From an uncultured Pseudomonadota bacterium (lineage in GTDB: Bacteria > Myxococcota_A > Polyangia > Nannocystales > Nannocystaceae), in NCBI GenBank assembly GCA_913061055.1, contig CAJXVA010000003.1:1-64000 (forward strand): a stretch of DNA of 64,000 nucleotides, in the 5' to 3' direction. This document shows, piece after piece, positions 57,053 through 64,000 of the stretch. Position 1 is the first letter of the stretch, and each line of letters begins with the position of its first letter. Position numbers and translations under genes: made by a program. The notes below the pieces were generated by a model, which was not told the origin of the DNA, did not search any database, and saw only the letters and a list, made by a program, of their open reading frames with translations.

Positions 57053-58378
57053 TCACAGCGCCTGGTTTGAGAACGACAACAGGGACTCGAACACCTGCAG
57101 CATCAGAGTCTCGGTGTTTGGACCCGTAGAGTTGAGCAAGATGACCAGGCCCACGTCGGTCTCCGCGTCATAGCCCATCGCCGTCGCCACGCCGGGGTCG
57201 CCTCCGGTGTGCCCCGTCATTCCCAAGAAGAACTCCCAGTAGATGCCTTGGCCGTCGCCGTCACCAAGGTCGACGAAGTCGAGCATCTCCGCGATCGAGT
57301 CAGGCTGCAGAACCGTCGCGCCCGGTAGCGATCCCTCGCCGGGAACGATGGCGGCGAGGTAGCGCGAGAGGTCGTCGACGCTGCTGTACAGGGCGCCGTC
57401 GGCAAACGTCGACAAGTTGTAGCGCGGGATCGGGACGAAGCCGTCTTCGTACATGTGGGGGACCGCCGCGCTGTCGGGGTCAGGGAGCTCGTCCCGCATC
57501 CACCGGGTGTGCTCGAGACCGAGTGGACCGAACACCTCGGCGTTGGTGAACGCGATGAAGTCTTGCCCGAGCGCGTCCTGGGTCGCGTACCCCAACGAAG
57601 CCGAAGCGAGCCCTGCTCCGATGTTGCTGTACTCGTAGGTCGTGCCTGGCTCTGCGTCGGGACCGTCGGCGTAGTTCTCTTCGGTGTACATCTCGCCGGC
57701 GGGATCGAGATAGGCGGCGAGGTACTCCTCCAAGCCCGGCATCGGTGTCTCGGGGCAAAACTTCTGCTGGTCGGGCAACGCGTACGCAGAGCCGTCTTCG
57801 CTGGTGTACGCGCACTCGTACCAGAGGGTGTCCACGATGCCGGAGCGGTGCTGCGCCAGGCTGCGGTAGGTGATCTGCTCGTCCCGGGCGTGCGGGTTGT
57901 CGACGGAGAAGGGCACCTCGATTACATCGTCGAGATCGATGATTCCCATCTCCTGAGCTCGCATCATCGCCACGCCCACGAAGGTCTTGCTGATCGAGCC
58001 CAGGCGAAACGCGGTGTCGGTACCCACCGGCGCCATCGACCCCAGATCGCGCGTGCCGAAGCCTGCGGTCCACACCACCGTGTCGCCTTTGACGATGCCG
58101 ACCGCCATGCCGGGCGCGCCGGCGTCGCTGAGAATGGTCCCGAGTTCGTCTTCGAGCGCGGCGAAGTCGGGCTCGGTCTCCCCCGTGCTGGATTCGTCGC
58201 CACCGCTGCTCTCGCTCTCGCTTTCGCTTTCGCTTTCGCTTTCGGTGTCCGTGGCATCCGATGCCGTCGTCTCTGCCGCGGTCGAGGTGTCCTCGGCCGG
58301 GGTCTCGTCGGCGGGGCTTCCGTCCGAACAAGCGGTGAGGGATAGAGCAAGGAAGGTGAGCGTGGTGCAGGTCCGCAT
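57053..58378 (-). CDS. Serine hydrolase, beta-lactamase (class C/PBP4*) superfamily lipoprotein
   Basis: LSLTAC lipobox; RLGSISKTFVGVAMM (SxxK), YEYSNIGAGLA (YSN), GHTGGDPG (HTG). Confidence 0.88.
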   Translation of the reverse strand: MRTCTTLTFLALSLTACSDGSPADETPAEDTSTAAETTASDATDTESESESESESESSGGDESSTGETEPDFAALEDELGTILSDAGAPGMAVGIVKGDTVVWTAGFGTRDLGSMAPVGTDTAFRLGSISKTFVGVAMMRAQEMGIIDLDDVIEVPFSVDNPHARDEQITYRSLAQHRSGIVDTLWYECAYTSEDGSAYALPDQQKFCPETPMPGLEEYLAAYLDPAGEMYTEENYADGPDAEPGTTYEYSNIGAGLASASLGYATQDALGQDFIAFTNAEVFGPLGLEHTRWMRDELPDPDSAAVPHMYEDGFVPIPRYNLSTFADGALYSSVDDLSRYLAAIVPGEGSLPGATVLQPDSIAEMLDFVDLGDGDGQGIYWEFFLGMTGHTGGDPGVATAMGYDAETDVGLVILLNSTGPNTETLMLQVFESLLSFSNQAL

Positions 58379-58521
58379 GAGAAGTTCCCCGAGGGTTCGG
58401 AAGCTCAAACACCGCCGCGCGGACCATCTGTCCCCCTTTTGGCAGGACTTTGTTTCGAGCGTAGTAAAACGCACAGGTGAATCGGGAACCTCTGGACCCT
58501 CCAACTGCACAACGCCCTTTG

Positions 58522-59919
58522 ATGCGGTGGGGAAACACATCAAGGATCGTGCTTCTGGGGCTGGCTGCGACGGCGTTGGCCTGCAACTCCGACACCTCGA
58601 GCGGGGCGTTCGAGTCCGCCGCTGGAGACGGTTCCAGCTCCGAGGGAGCGGAGGCGGGCTCGGGCACCTCGCCCTCGAGCAGCAGCAACCCGTCCGCGGG
58701 AGCGACGAGTTCGCCCGGCGGATCGAGCGGCGAGTCCGTCGATGAGACCGGCGACGGAATCAAGCTCGACGTCGGTTCGCCCGAGGGTGGATTTGGCAGC
58801 TGCGAATGCGAGCTCACCTATCTGTGGGTCGCCGACCACGTCGAGGGCACGGTCTCCAAGATCAACACCCGCACGCTCGTCGAAGAGGGTCGCTACCTGA
58901 CCCGCGCCGACGGAAACGGCAACCCGTCACGCACGTCCGTCAACCTCTCGGGCGACGTCGCGGTCGCCAACCGACATGGCGGCCTCACCAAGTTCTACGC
59001 CAACCCGGACAACTGCCTCGACACCAACGGCACCCCCGGCATTCAGACCAGCACGGGTCCAGACGACGTGCTCCCGTGGGACCAAGAAGAGTGCCGTGCG
59101 TGGTTCACGGACTTCCCGACCAGCAACCAGCGCCCTGTCGCATGGACCGGCGATACCACCGAGCCGGGCAACTGCGATGCCAGTGTCTCGCAGGTCTGGA
59201 CCGTGACCTCGACCGTGCCCGGACTGATCCCCGGCCTCGGTGGTGCCGGGGGCGTCACGGCCTCGCTGCTGGATGGGCTCACCGGATCGGTCGATGCCGA
59301 GGTCGACATCCCGGACTTCCCCGGCGGCAGCTTCGGCGCCTACGGGGGCGCGGTCGATGGTGGGGGCAACCTGTACTTCAGCCCGCTGGGCGGCTTCGGT
59401 GCAGCGCTGCTGGCCAAGGTCGACAAGGACACGCTCACCTATCAGATCTGGGACATCCCGGCGGGCGTCGCCCCATACGGCATCACCGTCGACCACAAAG
59501 GTCGGGTGTGGCTCGCCAGCAACTTTGGCAGCATCGCCGGGCGCTTCGATTCGACCACCGAGACCTGGGAAGTCGTCGAAGGCATCGGCGGCGGGTCCGG
59601 GCTCGCCGAGGGGCCCGACGACCTGATGTACGTCAGCCAAGGCAACAGCGTGCACGCGGTCCACATCGACACGCTGGACATCATGGGGACGTGGACCACC
59701 GACGAGGGGGTCAAGGGCGTGAGCTTCGATGCGGACGGCTACCTGTGGGCCGTCACGTACCGCGACGACGAAGACCCCATGTCCGAAGCCGGAGCGTTCA
59801 AGATCGACGTCGACACGATGACCGCCGTCGACGTCTTCACCGGACTGCGCGACCCGTACACCTACTCGGACATGACCGGCAACGCGTTGGGTTCGGTAGC
59901 CTGCGCACCCGAAGGCTGA
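58522..59919 (+). CDS. Vgb/SMP-30-like beta-propeller lipoprotein
   Basis: TALAC lipobox; LWVADHVEGTVSKINTRTL...GGAVDGGGNLYFSPLG...YGITVDHKGRVWLASN. Confidence 0.75.
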   Translation: MRWGNTSRIVLLGLAATALACNSDTSSGAFESAAGDGSSSEGAEAGSGTSPSSSSNPSAGATSSPGGSSGESVDETGDGIKLDVGSPEGGFGSCECELTYLWVADHVEGTVSKINTRTLVEEGRYLTRADGNGNPSRTSVNLSGDVAVANRHGGLTKFYANPDNCLDTNGTPGIQTSTGPDDVLPWDQEECRAWFTDFPTSNQRPVAWTGDTTEPGNCDASVSQVWTVTSTVPGLIPGLGGAGGVTASLLDGLTGSVDAEVDIPDFPGGSFGAYGGAVDGGGNLYFSPLGGFGAALLAKVDKDTLTYQIWDIPAGVAPYGITVDHKGRVWLASNFGSIAGRFDSTTETWEVVEGIGGGSGLAEGPDDLMYVSQGNSVHAVHIDTLDIMGTWTTDEGVKGVSFDADGYLWAVTYRDDEDPMSEAGAFKIDVDTMTAVDVFTGLRDPYTYSDMTGNALGSVACAPEG

Positions 59920-60025
59920 GCGAACCCGCCCGTGACCGCGACACACCTGTCGCGGTCGACCGTCCAATTTGGACAAAATCGAGTCCGTGCGTGGACAAAA
60001 ACTCGCGTCGCGACACCATGGATGC

Positions 60026-61270
60026 ATGGCTTTGCTTCGCTTGATCTCCTTGGGTGCTTTGGCAGCGGTGGGTGCTGTCGCCATTGCGCCATCGACCGCC
60101 CACGCCTGCTCCATCGATCCCTGCGCCGAATCGGCCGAGTTCGGCATGCTGCGAGTGACGCACGAGACCGTCACCACCGACGGCGTCTTGTTGCTGAGCT
60201 CCCAGCAGGGCGACTCCGATGCCCTCTCCCCGCAGGACGCGATCGCCCGCATGACCGTCGTCGTGACCGAGGAAGACATTGAGCTTTCCGGCACGATCGA
60301 ACACGCCGCGGGCGAGTACTTCTGGCGCCCGGACGCTCCGCTGTTGGCCGGGAGCACGTTGAACGTCACGGTGAGCATGGAAGCCAACCCCGACGACATC
60401 CAGCAGTGTGGTGCCGCGGCCGGAGGTGAGACGACCGTGGTCGTGCTCGACGAAGTGCTCCCCGCACTGGAGCTCCCCTCGGTCGAGGGCACCACCGATT
60501 ACTGGTTCGCCGAGGACGTCACCTTCGAGACCGCGGTCTGCTGCGACGATGGAACCGTCAACGTCGATAGCTGCAACACGCCTGGCTTCTCGGGCACCGG
60601 GTTTTGTGTGGCCCCCTCGGGAACCGGCTACGCGACGGGCTCACTGACCATCGGTGCGCTCCCCGCGAACCTGGGGCCCAGCGTGGCCATCGAGTACCTC
60701 GTCGACGGCGAGGCCATTCACAGCCAGGACGGGACCGAGCCGCTCGGCTGGGGCATCAGCCGCTCGGCAGCGTTCGATGTGCAGGTGCGCGTCACCAGCT
60801 TGATCGATGGCAGCACCCTCGAGACCGACGCGGTCACGGTCGACGGCGACAACCCGGATGGGCTGGGAGAACAGGTCGTCGATGTGGCAGCCGAGCTCGA
60901 AGCCAACTGCGAAGGCGAGCCGTACACCTGCGAGACCGAGGACGACTTCGCGTGGGACCCAGAGAACTGCACGCCCTACGATGATGGCGGGACCGACTCC
61001 GACTCGGGCGGCTCCGACACCGACAGCGGTGGTTCCGATTCCGACTCGGACTCAGGCTCCGGTGGCTCAGACTCGGACTCCGCAGGCTCAGACTCGGACT
61101 CGAACTCGGGCGGCTCAGACTCAGACTCTGCCGGCTCCGGCTCGGATACCGACGGTGATCCCGGCCAAGACGACGGCGGTGGAGGCTGTTCCGTCGGCGG
61201 CAGTGGCCTTGGCGGCGCATGGTTGTTGTTGCTTGGCTTCGCAGGCGTCTTCCGGCGGCGTCGGCAGTAG
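60026..61270 (+). CDS. MYXO-CTERM-like cell-surface protein (cassette copy 1)
   Basis: Signal peptide; Ser/Asp/Gly repeats; tail GGCSVGGSGLGGAWLLLLGFAGVFRRRRQ. Confidence 0.8.
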   Translation: MALLRLISLGALAAVGAVAIAPSTAHACSIDPCAESAEFGMLRVTHETVTTDGVLLLSSQQGDSDALSPQDAIARMTVVVTEEDIELSGTIEHAAGEYFWRPDAPLLAGSTLNVTVSMEANPDDIQQCGAAAGGETTVVVLDEVLPALELPSVEGTTDYWFAEDVTFETAVCCDDGTVNVDSCNTPGFSGTGFCVAPSGTGYATGSLTIGALPANLGPSVAIEYLVDGEAIHSQDGTEPLGWGISRSAAFDVQVRVTSLIDGSTLETDAVTVDGDNPDGLGEQVVDVAAELEANCEGEPYTCETEDDFAWDPENCTPYDDGGTDSDSGGSDTDSGGSDSDSDSGSGGSDSDSAGSDSDSNSGGSDSDSAGSGSDTDGDPGQDDGGGGCSVGGSGLGGAWLLLLGFAGVFRRRRQ

Positions 61271-61303
61271 CGAGATCAGCCCAGATGAGCGAAGGTCACC
61301 GCC

Positions 61304-61606
61304 ATGAAGCGCGTGTCCTTCGCTCTGCTCGTTTTGGTCGCTTGCAAACCCGCAGCCGCTCCGTCCTCGGACCAGCCCGGCACCGCCGACGGAGGTCTGC
61401 CCGCTGGTAACAGCGGTCCCGAAGCGACCCTAACCGCCACCGAGTGTGAGGACGGCGGAGGCAGCGTCGTCGGCGACATCGGCGACGGTGCGATCTTCAA
61501 ACCCGACTACGTCTGCGAGAGCAACGGCGAAGCTCCGACCGCCCGCATCAAGGCCGAAGAAGGCGGGCCGATCGGAGTCGAAGGCTCCGTCTGCTGCGGC
61601 GGCTGA
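61304..61606 (+). CDS. Small CCG-ending lipoprotein (cassette copy 1)
   Basis: LLVLVAC lipobox; ECEDGGGSVVGDIGD...GVEGSVCCGG. Confidence 0.7.
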   Translation: MKRVSFALLVLVACKPAAAPSSDQPGTADGGLPAGNSGPEATLTATECEDGGGSVVGDIGDGAIFKPDYVCESNGEAPTARIKAEEGGPIGVEGSVCCGG

Positions 61607-61723
61607 CGAGATCGCCCCCTCAGGCGATCATTTGCGCTACGACAGCAGTGTCGCAGTTCGCGGCTTCTCAGCAGCGCGGCGAAAAAACGTGCAAGACGGC
61701 CGGGCAGGCGCCCTCTACCCAAC

Positions 61724-62881
61724 ATGCCTGCTTCCGTGACTTATCTACGCTTGATTTCGTTGGGCGCGATCGCCTTTGCTGCCACTGCTGCGCTACGCCC
61801 TGCGACTGCGCACGCCTGCACCCCGGACTTCTGCGAGGACTCCACCGAGTTCAACCAGCTCGCGGTTGCCACCGACCAAGTCCTTCCCAGCGGCGTCATC
61901 GTGCTGAGCACGCGACAACGAAACATCGGCAACACACAAGACGCCCTCGACCGCCTCTCCATCGCCGTCCTCGACGCTGACGGAGCGGAACGACCGGGCG
62001 CAGTCGACGAGGTGGGCGGTGTGTATTTTTGGCGTCCGGATTCCGCGTTCGTCGTCGGTGAGGTCGTCACCGTGACGGTCAGCGACGACGGCAGCTTCTA
62101 TCAGGAGTGCGGATACGAGGACGACAGCGGGGTCACGACGGTTGAAGTTGTCGAAGGCCAGCTGCCCGAGCTCGAACTGCCAAGCATCGAGGTGGAGACC
62201 TCCTACGACATCGTGCGAGCGTTCGACGTCAACTCCACACTGTGTTGTGATGACGGATTCCTCAACGCCAGCGGGTGCGGTGACGCGTTCCCTGGCCAAG
62301 AAGGCTTCTGTGTCGCAACGGAACAGACCGGGTGGGCCACCGCGAACGTCTCCGCCTCCGCCATCTCACTCGGTCCTCCGGTCGCTGTCGAGTTCATCGT
62401 GGACGGTATGACCCGAACGAGTCGCAACGGACTTCAGTTCGCGGAACTGCCGACCTTCTCGGAACGATCGCCTGTTTCTTTCACAGTTCAGATCCGCGTC
62501 ACGAGTGTGCTCGACGGCACGATGCTGGAGAGTGAGGTCTATACGATCGATGCTGGCGATGCCGGTCCCCTCGGCCCGCTGGCCATCGACGCATCGGCAG
62601 AGCTGGAAGCCAACTGCGAGAGCCCCGCCTATTCCTGCGACGAGAACATCGACGGGGGGTGGGATGAGGACAACTGCACGCCGCACAGCGGTGCATCGGA
62701 TCCGGGCGACACCGGCGGCGCAGGTGGTGAGGACACCGACGGCGCGGCTGGTGAGGACACCGACGGCGCAGCTGGTGAGGACACCGACGGCGGGGGCTGC
62801 CGAGTCGGAGGTCAGGGGCCAGCCGGGGCTTCCTTGTTCCTGCTCGCGCTCGCGGCCGTTGTGCGTCGACAGACGCGGTAG
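61724..62881 (+). CDS. MYXO-CTERM-like cell-surface protein (cassette copy 2)
   Basis: Homologous to 60026-61270; tail GGGCRVGGQGPAGASLFLLALAAVVRRQTR. Confidence 0.8.
   Translation: MPASVTYLRLISLGAIAFAATAALRPATAHACTPDFCEDSTEFNQLAVATDQVLPSGVIVLSTRQRNIGNTQDALDRLSIAVLDADGAERPGAVDEVGGVYFWRPDSAFVVGEVVTVTVSDDGSFYQECGYEDDSGVTTVEVVEGQLPELELPSIEVETSYDIVRAFDVNSTLCCDDGFLNASGCGDAFPGQEGFCVATEQTGWATANVSASAISLGPPVAVEFIVDGMTRTSRNGLQFAELPTFSERSPVSFTVQIRVTSVLDGTMLESEVYTIDAGDAGPLGPLAIDASAELEANCESPAYSCDENIDGGWDEDNCTPHSGASDPGDTGGAGGEDTDGAAGEDTDGAAGEDTDGGGCRVGGQGPAGASLFLLALAAVVRRQTR
62726..62793 (+). repeat. 24-bp minisatellite encoding GEDTDGAA
   Basis: ggtgaggacaccgacggcgcggct, nearly three copies. Confidence 0.85.
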
Positions 62882-63068
62882 GGTGTTGACGCCCGCGCTC
62901 AGAGTTCCGCGATCGATTCGGCCCGGGCGCGGACCTGGTTGAACCCAAGACGGGGAATCGCGGCGGAAGGACGAGTCCCGTCAGCCCGAACAACACGACT
63001 GCGGCTGGCGCGACCCGCATCCGCGTGCCCAAAGACGCGGCCCCGAACAGCCCGCTCCCCCTCGGCCC

Positions 63069-63335
63069 ATGAGCCGTTCGACACCGAAGCACGCGCGCGG
63101 GACGATGAGCGCGATGGGACGTTCTCTTGCTCTCCTCGCCACGCTCGCACTGATCTCCTGCAACGAAGACGACGCGTATACAGTCGCCGACTGCGAAGCC
63201 GACGGCGGAACGGTGGTGACCAGCATTGGAGACGAGTTCCCGATGTGCCCGTCCGGGTCTGCAACGCTGGGCCGCGTGACGACCAAAGACGGGAAGCCAG
63301 TGGCGACCGAGGGCGCCATCTGCTGCGGAATGTGA
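63069..63335 (+). CDS. Small CCG-ending lipoprotein (cassette copy 2)
   Basis: LATLALISC lipobox; DCEADGGTVVTSIGD...ATEGAICCGM. Confidence 0.7.
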   Translation: MSRSTPKHARGTMSAMGRSLALLATLALISCNEDDAYTVADCEADGGTVVTSIGDEFPMCPSGSATLGRVTTKDGKPVATEGAICCGM

Positions 63336-63373
63336 CAGGGCGAGAGCCTTCCACCACCGCTACACTCCCCATC

Positions 63374-63757
63374 GTGCCCAACAACGTCGTCCACTTCGCG
63401 ATCCATGCCGACGACGTCGAGCGAGCCAAGAACTTCTACGCCGCGACGTTCGGTTGGCAGTTCGAAGCCTGGGAACCGCCCGGCTTCTACAACATCGGAA
63501 CCGGCGACGGCGGCATCATGGGTGCCCTGGAAAAGCGCCAGATCCCGCTCAGTGGCACCGGGGTTCGCTCCTTTACCTGCACCATCTCGGTGGACGATCT
63601 CGACGCGACCATCGAGGCCGTCAGGGACGCTGGCGGGACCGTCTCTGGCGAACCGTTCACGATCCCGACGGTCGGCCGACTGATTCAGTTCTACGACCCC
63701 GAAGGCAACGTGGTCTCCGCGATGCAATACGACGCGGGCGTGCTCGGCGGGGGCTGA
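63374..63757 (+). CDS. VOC family protein
   Basis: VVHFAIHADDVERAKNFYAATFGWQFEAWEPPGFYNI...FYDPEGNVVSAMQYD; GTG start. Confidence 0.88.
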   Translation: MPNNVVHFAIHADDVERAKNFYAATFGWQFEAWEPPGFYNIGTGDGGIMGALEKRQIPLSGTGVRSFTCTISVDDLDATIEAVRDAGGTVSGEPFTIPTVGRLIQFYDPEGNVVSAMQYDAGVLGGG

Positions 63758-63838
63758 GACGCTCGGTTGCGCGCGCGGGGGCGAAACAGGCTTCGAAGCT
63801 CGGTTCGCTCGCGACGATCCGGTGCGACAATCGGGGAG

Positions 63839-64000
63839 GTGACGCAGAGCTGGAGTACGAGCCCGGACGAAGCCACGAAGGTCGAGGCGAAGTCGGACGG
63901 GAGATCCTCTTCGCCATCGGCGACGACGAGCATCGAGATCGGCCAAGTCGTCGCAGGTCGGTACACCGTCACCGACCGCATCGGCCAAGGCGCGATGGGG
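63839..64000 (+). CDS. Ser/Thr protein kinase, N-terminus only (cut by window end)
   Basis: Translated by eye from GTG 63839: VTQSWSTSPDEATK...IGQVVAGRYTVTDRIGQGAMG, the kinase Gly-rich loop; not in ORF track. Confidence 0.8.
   Translation, partial: MTQSWSTSPDEATKVEAKSDGRSSSPSATTSIEIGQVVAGRYTVTDRIGQGAMG

Noticed and set aside
58208-58245. Hexanucleotide tract (gctttc)n as a phase-variation site
   Set aside because: Units are multiples of 3, so slippage would alter only (SE)n length; noted under minisatellites.
1-64000. tRNA/rRNA genes, IS elements, prophage, toxin-antitoxin or classical defence systems
   Set aside because: Looked for cloverleaf arms, transposase motifs and known defence-domain signatures; nothing convincing seen by eye.

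Overview
GC-rich chromosomal window that looks like a myxobacterium. I infer this from kinase-TM-TPR Ser/Thr kinases, MYXO-CTERM-like tails, Cys-rich DUF4215-like repeats, and lipoproteins whose lipobox Cys is followed by Thr/Ser/Gly linkers, a style resembling Nannocystaceae. The window is dominated by about 30 putative secreted lipoproteins. I also see two full-length Ser/Thr kinases plus the start of a third at the right edge, AraC and LysR regulators, an ECF sigma / membrane protein / lipoprotein operon, a patatin, a CE2-like SGNH esterase, a serine beta-lactamase-like hydrolase, a GT4 glycosyltransferase, a Na/Pi-PhoU transporter, NlpC/P60-like and transglutaminase-like proteins, a DUF4105-like protein and two VOC proteins. 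No rRNA, tRNA, CRISPR array, IS element or recognisable phage was found. The observations I rate highest are: (1) a tandemly duplicated two-gene cassette at 60.0-63.3 kb, a MYXO-CTERM protein plus a small CCG-ending lipoprotein, present twice; (2) a lipoprotein with six repeats of exactly 225 bp (24.3-25.6 kb); (3) a WH-motif (GRDP-like) protein coupled to a protein ending in SSCGSSCGSSCGSSCGGCGGD (46.2-47.8 kb); (4) an EF-Ts-type UBA/TS-N domain joined to a DMP19-like region (42.0 kb); (5) a Cys-cluster repeat lipoprotein (5.2-6.8 kb); and (6) a structured multi-hairpin intergenic region (28.76-28.91 kb). All family calls were made by eye from motifs; no database search was run.
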